Assembly: GCF_013401515.1 (NCBI RefSeq)
Contig: NZ_CP058529.1
Coordinates: 372,001-436,000, forward strand
Length of the DNA: 64,000 nucleotides
Source of the DNA: Halorarum halophilum
Lineage (GTDB): Archaea > Halobacteriota > Halobacteria > Halobacteriales > Haloferacaceae
Reading direction: 5' to 3'
Below are positions 41,291 to 49,695 of this stretch, one piece after another (within the stretch, counting starts at the first letter, position 1; each line of letters starts with the position of its first letter). The notes under the pieces were generated by a model. The model worked only from the letters and a program-made list of their open reading frames with translations. It made no database searches and was not told the origin of the DNA. The position numbers were made by a program, and so were the translations under genes.

Positions 41291-42390
41291 CCGACGAGTT
41301 CGACCCCGTCGAGTTCCTAGTGGCGGCGGTCCGGGTCGACTCGCACGAGTCGGTCGAGGAGATGCGGGAACTCCTTGTCGAGACGCTGGCGGACGCGGGC
41401 GAGGAACCGGTCGTCGACGACGCCGGCAACGTCCGCGCCGCGAAAGGACGGGACGACGGGCCCCACCTCGTACTGAACACGCACATCGACACCGTCCCGC
41501 CGGGACTCCCCGTCGAGCGAGAGGGGGACGTCCTCAGAGGGCGTGGCGCGTGTGACGCGAAGGGACCGCTGGCAGCGCTGCTGGCGGCATTTCTGGCAGT
41601 CGAACCCTCGAACGGGCGGCTCACGCTCGCGATCACCCCCGACGAGGAGACGATCTCGACCGGTGCGCACGCGCTGGTGACCGGCGAAGACGCGCTGAAC
41701 GCGGACATGTTCGTCGTCGGCGAGCCAACCGACTGCGACGTCTGTACTGCCGCGCGCGGCCGGTTCGAGGGAACCCTGGCGCTCTCGGGAGGCGCGGCGC
41801 ACGCGGCGGAGCCCGAGTCGGGGGTCAACGCGGTAGCCGCGCTGGAGTCCGCGCTCGGGGCGATCCGACGGTTCGACGACGACCGCGACCCCCATCCGCG
41901 ACTCGGTGCGCCGACGCTGGTCCCGACCGGCGTAGGTGGCGGCGAGGCGTCGAACCAGGTGCCCGCCGAGGCGCGACTCACCCTCGACCGCCGGTCCGTG
42001 CCGCCGGAGACGGCCGAGGGGTTTCGCGCCGAACTGACGTCGTCGGTGCGGGAGGTCGTCCCCCGGGACGTCGGCGTCGAGTTCTCGCTGACCGATCGCC
42101 CGACGCCGTTCCTCGAGGCGTTCGACACCGACGCGGAGCACGAACTGGTCGGCGCGCTCGCGACCGCCGCGAGCAGCGTCGGCGAGGCGGGTGACGGCGA
42201 GGTTCGGCCCTTCGGGGCCGCCACGGAGGCGTCGTACTTCGCGCCGGCGCCGACGGTCGTGTTCGGGCCCGGCCACCTCGCCGACGACGAGGGGGCCGTC
42301 GCCCACTCGGAACGCGAATACGTCCGGTCGAGCCGCGTTCGAACGGCGGCCGAGGCGGTGACTCGCGCCGTGGACGGACTGGTTGGGTGA
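41287..42390 (+). CDS. dapE: M20 amidohydrolase, likely succinyl-diaminopimelate desuccinylase
   Basis: A 367-residue binuclear zinc hydrolase. Metal-site motifs are LNTHIDTVPPG, GRGACDAKGPLAALLAA and ITPDEETISTGA; VGEPTDCDV follows, and a dimerisation lid domain occupies about residues 150-270. M20 enzymes vary in substrate, but the position as last gene of the dap operon, overlapping dapF by 4 nt with a GTG start, argues strongly for DapE. The aminotransferase (DapC/ArgD) step is not encoded nearby. Confidence 0.88.
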   Translation: MTDEFDPVEFLVAAVRVDSHESVEEMRELLVETLADAGEEPVVDDAGNVRAAKGRDDGPHLVLNTHIDTVPPGLPVEREGDVLRGRGACDAKGPLAALLAAFLAVEPSNGRLTLAITPDEETISTGAHALVTGEDALNADMFVVGEPTDCDVCTAARGRFEGTLALSGGAAHAAEPESGVNAVAALESALGAIRRFDDDRDPHPRLGAPTLVPTGVGGGEASNQVPAEARLTLDRRSVPPETAEGFRAELTSSVREVVPRDVGVEFSLTDRPTPFLEAFDTDAEHELVGALATAASSVGEAGDGEVRPFGAATEASYFAPAPTVVFGPGHLADDEGAVAHSEREYVRSSRVRTAAEAVTRAVDGLVG

Positions 42391-42486
42391 GCGCCGGTTC
42401 GCCGGCCGGCGGTCGGTTCCCGCTTCGCCGGTCAGTTTCACCCCCGACCGCCCCCGCTTTTCCCCACGGACCGTGTACCCGGTTCC

Positions 42487-43248
42487 ATGTGTACGCTCAC
42501 CCTCGCCTGGGACGTCTTCCCCGAGGCGCCGGTCCTCGTCGCCGCGAACCGCGACGAGTCGATCGACCGGCCGTCCGAACCGCCCGGCCAACTGGAACCG
42601 GGCGTCGTCGGCCCGCGGGACGCGCAGGCCGGCGGGACGTGGATCGGATACAACGAGGACGGGGTGTTCGTCGGCATCACCAACCGATGGGTCGAGGGGT
42701 TGCCCGCGGGGCGCTCGCGGGGGCTCCTCGTGCGCGACTGCCTCCGGGAGCCGTCCGCTGACGAGGCGGCGAGCCTCGTCGAGGAGTCGTGTGCGACCCA
42801 CGACTACGACGGCTTCAACCTCGTGCTCGCGGACGGGGACACCGCCCTGTTGCTCGAGTGGGGCGGCACGCTCCGAGTCACCGAACTCGGGGAGGGCGTG
42901 CACGTCGTCGGCAACGTCGGGTTCGACGGGACGTACTACGAACCGCCGGGTCGCGTCGAGATCGCTGAGCAGCAGGCCCGCAACGCCCGCAGGCTCGCCG
43001 ACCACCTCGGTCCGTTTCCCGACGAGACGCCCGAGGAGTGGCTCGAACGCGCCGGCGATGCGCTCGGAAACCACCAGTTCGGTGTCTGCGTCCACGAGGA
43101 CGGCTACGGCACGCGCTCGTCGTCGCTGGTGCTGCTGGGTGCCGACGGGAGCCGACGGTACGACTTCGCCGACGGACCGCCGTGCCGGACGCCGTACGAG
43201 ACCGTGATCGAGACCCAGGCTGCCGGCGGGGACGAAGGCCAAAGTTAA
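42487..43248 (+). CDS. NRDE-family (TANGO2-like) protein
   Basis: A 253-residue protein with an N-terminal Cys (MCTLTLAW), the fingerprint VAANRDESIDRPSEPP (NRDE) and GGTWIGYNEDGVFVGITNR. It resembles NTN hydrolases in which Cys2 becomes the nucleophile, though family activity is unproven; in eukaryotes TANGO2 is linked to heme and lipid handling. ATG 42487. It is followed 26 nt later by a winged-helix gene. Confidence 0.88.
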   Translation: MCTLTLAWDVFPEAPVLVAANRDESIDRPSEPPGQLEPGVVGPRDAQAGGTWIGYNEDGVFVGITNRWVEGLPAGRSRGLLVRDCLREPSADEAASLVEESCATHDYDGFNLVLADGDTALLLEWGGTLRVTELGEGVHVVGNVGFDGTYYEPPGRVEIAEQQARNARRLADHLGPFPDETPEEWLERAGDALGNHQFGVCVHEDGYGTRSSSLVLLGADGSRRYDFADGPPCRTPYETVIETQAAGGDEGQS

Positions 43249-43274
43249 ACGGGGGCCGCGCCGTGAGTCACCGT

Positions 43275-43628
43275 ATGAGCGCCGCCGAGGCCGAAGCCGA
43301 CCTCTCCGACGACGAACGCGCAGGGCTCGAACTCGTCCGTGAGACGGGCGGAGTCCACCAGAGCGACTTCTGGAAGGAGCTCGACGTCTCCTCCCGCAAG
43401 GGGAGCCGCATCGCCGAGAAACTCGCCGATCTGGAGCTCATCAACCGCGAGGACGCGGTGTACAACGGGCACAACACCTACTACCTCGAGCCGACCGCCG
43501 CCGATCTCGACTTCTCGCTGCTGATGGCCGGCGACCTGCTCTCGCCGTTCATCGGCGAGGAGGAGATCGACCCCAACAGTGACGCGTTCACGCAGTGGTT
43601 GATGAACCTCGCGTACGAGGAGTACTGA
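43275..43628 (+). CDS. Small winged-helix protein
   Basis: A 117-residue protein. Residues about 15-75 form a winged helix: LELVRETGGVHQSDFWKELDVSSRKGSRIAEKLADLELINREDAVYNGHNTYYL. The C-terminus DLLSPFIGEEEIDPNSDAFTQWLMNLAYEEY is conserved-looking and may dimerise. It is a probable DNA-binding regulator with unknown targets. Its stop codon is embedded in the first unit of a 37-nt tandem repeat. Confidence 0.82.
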   Translation: MSAAEAEADLSDDERAGLELVRETGGVHQSDFWKELDVSSRKGSRIAEKLADLELINREDAVYNGHNTYYLEPTAADLDFSLLMAGDLLSPFIGEEEIDPNSDAFTQWLMNLAYEEY

Positions 43629-43721
43629 TCCGAGGCGGCACGAGGAGGCCGCCGAAGTGTACTGACCTGAGGCGGTACGAGGAGGCCGCCAGGACATTCT
43701 GACCCGAGGCGGCACTGACGG
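43625..43721 (+). repeat. Two and a half tandem copies of a 37-nt unit
   Basis: Units at 43625-43661, 43662-43698 and partial 43699-43721 share CTGAnCyGAGGCGGyACGAGGAGGCCGCC. Each full copy can fold as GGCGGC/GCCGCC (the second with one G-T pair). The first unit contains the TGA stop of the preceding gene. The role is unknown: possibly 3' UTR structure or a recent tandem duplication. Confidence 0.75.
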
Positions 43722-43743
43722 ACCGTCGCCGTAAGCCGGTTCG

Positions 43744-43749
43744 AAAAAA
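43744..43749 (-). terminator. T-run on the minus strand (distal)
   Basis: AAAAAA on the plus strand, TTTTTT in the direction of the PRC-barrel-like gene transcript, about 125 nt past its stop; a second back-up terminator. Confidence 0.4.
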
Positions 43750-43828
43750 GGCTCTAAACGAATCCTCCACTTCGTCGCTCGACGCTGTCGGCGCAGTCAA
43801 CGCTGGCCGGGGAGTCGCCGGACACCGT

Positions 43829-43834
43829 AAAAAA
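43829..43834 (-). terminator. T-run terminator of the PRC-barrel-like gene
   Basis: TTTTTT in the minus direction, 38 nt after the stop codon at 43872. It is preceded by GC-rich sequence, as usual for archaeal termination. Confidence 0.5.
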
Positions 43835-43871
43835 CGCTCGTGGATTCGGACTGACCTCGACTCGCTCCGAC

Positions 43872-44114
43872 TTACCGTCGGTCCCGCAGTCGGACCTCGT
43901 CGTCGTTGACGGTGTCGACGTGCTCGTTGCGGATCTCGTTCGAGTCGTCGTCGTCCCATCCCAGCATGTCCTTCACCTTGTCCGTGAGGCTCTTGTCCCT
44001 GTCGCGTTTGACCGTCGCGCGGTCGTCGTTCACGTCGTCGATGGTGCCGATGCGGTTCCCCTCGGAGGTGACGACGTTCTTGTCGCGGTCATCGTCGGTG
44101 AAGTTTCGTGCCAT
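43872..44114 (-). CDS. PRC-barrel-like small acidic protein
   Basis: An 80-residue, very acidic protein starting MARNFTDDDRDKNVVTSEGNRIGTIDDVNDDRATVKRDRDKSLTDKVKDMLGW. The VVTSEGNRIGTIDDV pattern is that of small haloarchaeal PRC-barrel-like proteins. The rest is Asp-rich with a DNEIRNEHVDTV strand. The function is unknown; such genes are often stress-related. The ATG at 44112-44114 is favoured over an ATG ten residues upstream because the N-terminus MARNFTDDD is the common form. Confidence 0.72.
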   Translation of the reverse strand: MARNFTDDDRDKNVVTSEGNRIGTIDDVNDDRATVKRDRDKSLTDKVKDMLGWDDDDSNEIRNEHVDTVNDDEVRLRDRR

Positions 44115-44361
44115 TGCGTCCGTTCCTTGCACCGGATCTCACAGAGTGCTGGTGCCTGTACCTGCTTGCCCCTTATACCCCGATAACCCGTTTCTACGTA
44201 TCAATATAATACGAATCCGGAACCACGCCTCCTTTCGGGCGATTCTCTCGAGTAGTGTTCGAAATTCGCCAACTTCACCCCCGGGTGTCTGCTGGAGCAT
44301 CGCGCCCGACGATCGAGGTCCCCAGGTGAGTACCCGACCGAAGATCGTCGCGGTCCGTCGG

Positions 44362-45756
44362 TCAGGTCTCCTCGTCGAGTTCGCCGACGAGTTCGTCGGC
44401 GTAGCCGGTGTAGGTGGCCGGCGTGAGCGCGCGTAGCTCCTCCCGGGTCGCGTCGTCCACGTCGAGGTCGTCGAAGAGTGCGCGGAAGTCGTCGAGGGTG
44501 GTCCTGCTCCCCCGGGTGAGTTCCTTCACGCGCTCGTACGCCCCGGTGTCGCCCTCGCGCCGGAGGATCGTCTGCACGGCCTCGCCGACGACCTCGGGGT
44601 TCGCCTCCAGTTCCTCGCGCATGACCCGCTCGTTGGGGGCGACCTTGTCGAGGCCGGCGCTCGTCTTGGTGTAGCCGATCAGGCAATGCGCGAGCGCGGC
44701 GCCGACGTTCCGCTTCACGGTCGAATCTGAGAGGTCCCGCTGGAGCCGGGAGGTCGTGACGTAGTCCCCCAGGAACGTGAGGTCCGAGTTCGCCTTGGAG
44801 AGGTTCCCCTCGGAGTTCTCGAAGTCGATGGGGTTCACCTTGTGGGGCATCGTCGACGACCCGGTTTCGCCGGCGGCGGCCTCCTGACCGAGGTAGCGGT
44901 CCGAGACGTAGAGCCAGACGTCGCGATCGAGGTCGAGGAGGACGTTGTTGGCCCCGCGGAGCGCGTCGAACAGCGCCGCGAGGTCGTCGCAGGGGTTCAC
45001 CTGGGTCGCGAGCGGGGTGTGTTCGAGGCCGAGTCCGGCGACGAACTCCCTGGAGAACGAGCGCCAGTCGACGTCTGGGTAGGCGGCGCGGTGGGCGGCG
45101 TAGGTGCCGGAGGCGCCGGCGAGTTTCCCGGAGAGGTCGTCCGTCGCGGCGTCGATTCGGCCGAGTGCCCGCCCGAGTCTGGCGGCGTAGACGGCCATCT
45201 CCTTCCCGAACGTCGTTGGTGTCGCGGGCTGACCGTGCGTCCGGGCGAGCATCGGCACGTCGCGGTGCTCCCTGGCCATCTCGGTCAGGTCGTCGCGCAC
45301 CTCTCGTAGCGCGGGAACGATGACCTCCTCGACGGCGGGCTTCACGAGGAGGCGGTGGGCGAGGTTGTTAACGTCCTCGCTGGTCAGGCCGAAGTGGATC
45401 CACGGGTGGACGCGCTCGGGCGTCTCGGTGCGAACGAAGTACTCGACGGCCTTCACGTCGTGGTTCGTGGCTGAGTAGCCTGCCGCGCCCTCCGTCTCCA
45501 GCCGCTTCACGAGACGGGCGTCCTCAGCGTCGAACTCCGCGAGGATATCGCGAAGCGCGTCGGCTTCGTCGTCCGAGAGCGTCAGGCCGACACCGGGTTC
45601 CTCGGCGAGCGCGAGCAGGTACTCGACCTCGACGCGGACGCGGGCGCGGATCAGCCCGGCCTCGCTCGCGTACGGGACCAGCGGCGCGGTCCGCCCGGCG
45701 TACCGTCCGTCGAGCGGCGAGACGGCCGCCAGCGGGTCCTCGCGGGGGATGTCCAT
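44362..45756 (-). CDS. purB: Adenylosuccinate lyase
   Basis: A 464-residue fumarase/ASL-superfamily enzyme. It has the TSEDVNNLAHRLL motif, RTHGQPATPTTFGKEM, and the signature SSTMPHKVNPIDFENSEGN with the flexible catalytic Ser loop. It cleaves SAICAR and adenylosuccinate in purine synthesis. The ATG at 45754-45756 (MDIPREDPLAAVSPLDGRYAGR) is chosen because upstream codons lack coding character. It is divergent from purNH. Confidence 0.95.
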   Translation of the reverse strand: MDIPREDPLAAVSPLDGRYAGRTAPLVPYASEAGLIRARVRVEVEYLLALAEEPGVGLTLSDDEADALRDILAEFDAEDARLVKRLETEGAAGYSATNHDVKAVEYFVRTETPERVHPWIHFGLTSEDVNNLAHRLLVKPAVEEVIVPALREVRDDLTEMAREHRDVPMLARTHGQPATPTTFGKEMAVYAARLGRALGRIDAATDDLSGKLAGASGTYAAHRAAYPDVDWRSFSREFVAGLGLEHTPLATQVNPCDDLAALFDALRGANNVLLDLDRDVWLYVSDRYLGQEAAAGETGSSTMPHKVNPIDFENSEGNLSKANSDLTFLGDYVTTSRLQRDLSDSTVKRNVGAALAHCLIGYTKTSAGLDKVAPNERVMREELEANPEVVGEAVQTILRREGDTGAYERVKELTRGSRTTLDDFRALFDDLDVDDATREELRALTPATYTGYADELVGELDEET

Positions 45757-45848
45757 ACGCGCTCGTGCCGTCGCATCGGGCAAAGGCGTTCCGGTCGCTG
45801 CCACCACGGCCGTGCATACTCGACTTGGTTCGGCGCCTCCTAGACGAC

Positions 45849-45873
45849 GATTTTATGCGAGTACGTGTATAAG
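45849..45873 (+). promoter_or_regulatory. Promoter elements between purB and purNH
   Basis: TTTTATG at 45851-45857 and GTATAAG at 45867-45873 in an otherwise GC-rich gap. The second is about 55 nt before the purNH ATG, giving a 5' leader of about 30 nt with a TTTTT stretch. Confidence 0.45.
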
Positions 45874-45924
45874 TCGGCGCTACGGACCGCAATCGTTTTT
45901 CCGCCGGCGCGGGTCCCCTCAACC

Positions 45925-47508
45925 ATGAAGATTGCCGGCATGGCGAGCAATCGCGGGCGGAACATCCGGAACATCGCGGACAGGGCGCCCGGCGGCGCCG
46001 AGCTCTCGGTCGTGCTGACGAACGACGCCGACGCGCCCGTGCTCGACGCGGCCGACGAGCGCGGGATCGCCACCGAGGTCGTCGAGCGCGACGCCGAGGA
46101 GTCCCGGGAGTCGCACGAGCGACGGGTGCTCGACGCGCTGGAGGGGTACGAGTTCGACCTCGTCTGCCTGGACGGCTACATGCGCGTGCTCACGGCCGAG
46201 TTCCTCGACGCCGTGCCGACGACGACGCTGAACGTCCACCCGTCGCTGCTCCCGTCGTTCCCCGGAAGGGATGCCCACGAGCAGGTGCTCGAGGCCGGCG
46301 TCCGCACGACCGGCTGCACGGTCCACGTCGTCACCGAGGCCGTCGACGCCGGTCCGATCGTGACCCAGGAACCGGTTCCGGTGTACGAGGGCGACGACGT
46401 CGACGACCTGAAGGAGCGCGTGCTGTACGAGGCGGAGTTCGCCGCGTACCCCCGCGCGATCAAGTGGTTCGCGGAGGGTCGCGTTGCGGTGGACGACGAG
46501 GAGCGGACAGTCACCGTGGACGGCGACGACGGCGGCGATTTCCCCGCCCGCAGGCTCGCGGGCGATGACCGCGTTCGGGAGCTCCGTTACGGGGAGAACC
46601 CCCATCAGGACGCCGCGCTGTACGCCGACACCACTTGCGAGGAGGCGAACGTCGTCGCGGCGGACCAGCTGAACGAGGGGGCGAAGGCGCTCTCGTACAA
46701 CAACTACAACGACGCCGACGGCGCGCTGAACCTCATCAAGGAGTTCGACGAGCCGGCGGCTGCGGTCATCAAGCACACCAACCCGGCCGGCTGTGCGACC
46801 GCGGACACGCTCGCCGATGCCTACGCCGACGCGCTCGCGACCGACCCGAAGTCCGCGTTCGGCGGCATCGTCGCGCTCAATCGCGAGTGCGACGCGTCCA
46901 CCGCGGAGCAGGTGGTCGACTCGTTCAAGGAGGTCGTCGTCGCCCCCGGCTACACGGACGACGCGCTCGACGTGCTCACCGGGAAGAAGAACCTCCGCGT
47001 GCTCGACGTCGGCGACCTCGGGGAGGTCACGGAGACGCACACCGAGAAGCCCCTCGTCGGGGGTCGGCTGATCCAGGAGCGCGACCGCCAGTCGCCGACC
47101 CGCGAGGACCTGGAGTTCGTCACTGAGCGCGAGCCGACCGACGACGAGGTGGAGACAATGCTGTTCGCGTGGCGGGTCCTGAAGCACGTCAAGTCGAACG
47201 GCATCCTCTTCGCGACCGGCACCGAGACCGTCGGCGTCGGCATGGGGCAGGTGTCCCGCGTCGACGCGGTCACGCTCGCGGCGATGAAGGCCGAAAAGGA
47301 CGCGGAGGGCAAGTCCGCCGAGGGCGCCGTGATGGCCTCGGACGCGTTCTTCCCGTTCCCGGACGGCATCGAGGAGGCGGCCGACGCGGGCATCGAGGCG
47401 GTCGTCCAGCCCGGCGGCTCCGTCAACGACGAGGACGTGATCGAGGCAGCCGACGAGCACGGCATGGCGATGGCGTTCACCGGCTCGCGGTCGTTCCGCC
47501 ACGACTGA
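45925..47508 (+). CDS. purNH: Fused phosphoribosylglycinamide formyltransferase / AICAR transformylase
   Basis: A 527-residue fusion. Residues about 1-200 are a PurN formyltransferase: NVHPSLLPSFPGRDAHEQVLEAG with the catalytic His, and TEAVDAGPIVTQ with the Asp. Residues about 220-527 are the AICARFT part of PurH: YGENPHQDAALYAD, SYNNYNDADGAL, KHTNPAGCA and VQPGGSVND. The IMP cyclohydrolase (MGS-like) N-terminal domain of PurH is absent, as in haloarchaea that use PurO. Both steps use formyl-tetrahydrofolate. The ATG at 45925 fits. Confidence 0.93.
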   Translation: MKIAGMASNRGRNIRNIADRAPGGAELSVVLTNDADAPVLDAADERGIATEVVERDAEESRESHERRVLDALEGYEFDLVCLDGYMRVLTAEFLDAVPTTTLNVHPSLLPSFPGRDAHEQVLEAGVRTTGCTVHVVTEAVDAGPIVTQEPVPVYEGDDVDDLKERVLYEAEFAAYPRAIKWFAEGRVAVDDEERTVTVDGDDGGDFPARRLAGDDRVRELRYGENPHQDAALYADTTCEEANVVAADQLNEGAKALSYNNYNDADGALNLIKEFDEPAAAVIKHTNPAGCATADTLADAYADALATDPKSAFGGIVALNRECDASTAEQVVDSFKEVVVAPGYTDDALDVLTGKKNLRVLDVGDLGEVTETHTEKPLVGGRLIQERDRQSPTREDLEFVTEREPTDDEVETMLFAWRVLKHVKSNGILFATGTETVGVGMGQVSRVDAVTLAAMKAEKDAEGKSAEGAVMASDAFFPFPDGIEEAADAGIEAVVQPGGSVNDEDVIEAADEHGMAMAFTGSRSFRHD

Positions 47509-47604
47509 CGACGGGCCCGTCGTGCCGGGAGGCTAGCTGCTGCGTTTTCTCACCGCCCACTGGGAGATTCGGCACCCAACGGCTGGTGTCCGATTTTCGA
47601 GCGT

Positions 47605-48399
47605 TCAGGACGAGAACTCGTCGGGATCGATCGGCGACGCTGTCCGCCAGTAGTGATCGAACGTGTCGTGCGCCCAGGAGTAGACGGCCGGGTCGTCGGT
47701 GTCCACGGACGCCTGCAGCACCCCGTTCTCGTCGCGTAACAGCAGGTGGACCACGTCGTCCGCGATCGTCACCGCGAGGGGGACCCCCTCCTCGTGGATC
47801 CGCATCCCCGCGCCGTCGGACTCGAGGAGCCGTTCCAGCCGTCGCCGCAACCCGGAGTCGTCGGCGAGCGCGTCGATGGCGTTCCGCGAGAAGACGCCCC
47901 TGAACGTCCGGTCGGGGCCGGTTACCCGCTCCTGGACGGCGGTGAGGCTCTGCTCGTTGAACGCGTGGGAGAACACTCGGACGTCGTCCGCGTCGCGGAG
48001 GAGGTCGACGACCCGCTGTACCGGCGCGTTCGGCCTCGTCCCGCTGGGGACGGTCACGGTGGCGTCCGCGAGGCGGCCGAGGTCGAAGTCCATCGCGTGC
48101 GTCGGCAGGTACCGGACGATGTCGCGGAGCTTCCGCTCGGTCTCGACGATCCCCAGCAGGTCGGTAAAGCCCGACGCGACGAGCCGTCCCGTCGCCGTCG
48201 CCACGTACTCGCCGTCCTCCTGCCTGATCCACGAGAGGTCCTCGAAGTCGCCGAGGATCCGGCCGAGCGTCGCCTGCGAGGCGCCGGTCTCCCGGGCGAG
48301 CTCCGTCCGCGTCCGCCGGCCCACAGCGAGGAGTTCGAGCACCTCGACCCGGTTCGACGAGAGCGCGAGGAACTCGATCGTCTCCAGCGCCGATTCCAT
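47605..48399 (-). CDS. FilR1-like transcriptional regulator (HTH plus effector domain)
   Basis: A 264-residue protein. The N-terminal winged helix, residues 1-70, contains LSSNRVEVLELLAVGRRTRTELARETGASQATLGRILGDFEDLSWI. A C-terminal domain of about 180 residues resembles the DUF1724/FilR1 domain of archaeal regulators (VDLLRDADDVRVFSHAFNEQ, RTFRGVFSRNAID, GVPLAVTIADDVVHLLLRDENGVLQASVDTDD, AYSWAHDTFDHYW-like ending). The ligand is unknown. The ATG at 48397-48399. It is divergent from an EamA exporter, with palindromes in the shared promoter. Confidence 0.87.
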   Translation of the reverse strand: MESALETIEFLALSSNRVEVLELLAVGRRTRTELARETGASQATLGRILGDFEDLSWIRQEDGEYVATATGRLVASGFTDLLGIVETERKLRDIVRYLPTHAMDFDLGRLADATVTVPSGTRPNAPVQRVVDLLRDADDVRVFSHAFNEQSLTAVQERVTGPDRTFRGVFSRNAIDALADDSGLRRRLERLLESDGAGMRIHEEGVPLAVTIADDVVHLLLRDENGVLQASVDTDDPAVYSWAHDTFDHYWRTASPIDPDEFSS

Positions 48400-48439
48400 G
48401 GCTCCCCTGGAACCCGTCCCCGTAAACCGTTTTCGCACC

Positions 48440-48454
48440 GTGAAACCGTTTCAC
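48440..48454. promoter_or_regulatory. Palindrome, candidate operator 1
   Basis: GTGAAA-CCG-TTTCAC, a perfect 6-bp inverted repeat, 41-55 nt upstream of the regulator gene start, close to where its TATA box would lie. A likely autoregulatory site (inference). Confidence 0.45.
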
Positions 48455-48531
48455 CGCACGAGTGAGTTCCGCGGAGCCGGGTTATTTCTTCCCTTGAAAT
48501 TATTTCTGAACGAAACTATACGTGCGGTTCC

Positions 48532-48547
48532 CGTACCGACTGGTACG
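48532..48547. promoter_or_regulatory. Palindrome, candidate operator 2
   Basis: CGTACC-GACT-GGTACG, a perfect 6-bp inverted repeat, 78 nt before the EamA gene. It is next to the A/T-rich stretch at 48482-48520 (TTATTTCTT, GAAATTATTTC, ACTATA), which probably holds the divergent promoters. Confidence 0.45.
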
Positions 48548-48624
48548 ATGATCCACTCGTCTCCCTCGCCGCTCTCCCCCGGTGCAGCGTCCCCGACCCT
48601 CCAACACCGAACGGAGGGCCCCCG

Positions 48625-49608
48625 GTGATCGACCGGCGCTCGCTCGCCTTCATTGCGGTCACCGCCGTCCTCTTCGGCGGCACGTTCGTCGCCGCGAAGG
48701 CCGGGCTCGACTACTTCCCTCCGCTGCTGTTCGTCGCGTTCAGGTTCGACGTCGCGGCCGTCGTGCTGGCGGGCTACGCCCTCCTCACGACGTCGCGGGA
48801 GGACCTGCTCCCGCGGACGCGTGGCGACGCGGCCGGGATCCTCGCGACCGGGCTCCTCGTCATCGGCGCGGCCAACGCGTTGCTGTTCGTGGGCCAGCAG
48901 TACGCCACCAGCGCCGTTGGATCGATCGTCTTCAGCCTCAACCCCATCCTGACGCCGGTGTTCGCGGCGGTCGCCCTGTCGGACGAACGCCTCTCCGCGC
49001 GCGGGTCGGCCGGGATGCTCCTCGGCCTCCTGGGCGTCGGTCTCGTCGTCAGCCCCGACCCCGCCAACCTCCTCGGCGGCGGAGTGGTGGGCAAGGCGTT
49101 GCTGTTCGCGGGGGCGACGTGCGGGGCGCTCGGGAGCGTGCTCATCCGACGGGCCGACGGGACCCTGTCGAGCACGGTTCGAACCGCCTGGGGGCTCCCG
49201 TTCGGGGCGCTCCTGTGTCACCTCCTCTCGCTGTCCGCCGGCGAGTCGGCCGCTGCCATCACGTGGGCTCCCGAGGCGATCGTCGCGCTCGGGTATGTCG
49301 GGGTGTTCGCCGGCGCCGTCGCGTACATCACGTACTTCTCGCTCATCGACGAGGCCGGCGCCATCCGGGCGAACCTTGTCTTCTACGTCGTGCCGGTCGT
49401 CGCGACGCTGGGCGGGTGGGCGCTGCTCGGGGAGTCGATCTCCCCGCTCGCGATCGCCGGCTTCCTGACCATCTTCGCCGGGTTCGCGGTGCTCGGGAGC
49501 GAGTCGATCGACGCCCGGTCTGTCCTCCCGACGCTGCGCACCGACCGCGCGGAACCGGACGGACGACTTGGCGACCGCGGCGAACTGCGCGGTCACGAGT
49601 CGGACTGA
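48625..49608 (+). CDS. EamA/DMT-family exporter
   Basis: A 327-residue membrane protein with ten predicted helices in two EamA repeats: FGGTFVAAKAGLDYFPPLLFVAFRF in the first, YVGVFAGAVAYITYFSLIDEAGAIRANLVFYVVPVVATLGGWALLGE in the second. Such transporters export metabolites such as amino acids or are drug pumps. The C-terminal tail (about 45 residues) is hydrophilic. It starts with GTG at 48625 (family N-terminus). It probably responds to the divergent FilR1-like regulator. Confidence 0.87.
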   Translation: MIDRRSLAFIAVTAVLFGGTFVAAKAGLDYFPPLLFVAFRFDVAAVVLAGYALLTTSREDLLPRTRGDAAGILATGLLVIGAANALLFVGQQYATSAVGSIVFSLNPILTPVFAAVALSDERLSARGSAGMLLGLLGVGLVVSPDPANLLGGGVVGKALLFAGATCGALGSVLIRRADGTLSSTVRTAWGLPFGALLCHLLSLSAGESAAAITWAPEAIVALGYVGVFAGAVAYITYFSLIDEAGAIRANLVFYVVPVVATLGGWALLGESISPLAIAGFLTIFAGFAVLGSESIDARSVLPTLRTDRAEPDGRLGDRGELRGHESD

Positions 49609-49695
49609 GGCTCGCGGTGCGGCCAAGGGACCGAAGCCCCCTCACCGTCGCGGAGACCCGTTAGCCTAAAGCGGCACCCGCGGGTCCCACGGTGT

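Noticed and set aside
43625-43721. Possible CRISPR array
   Set aside because: Units are directly adjacent with no spacers; only two and a half copies and no cas genes.
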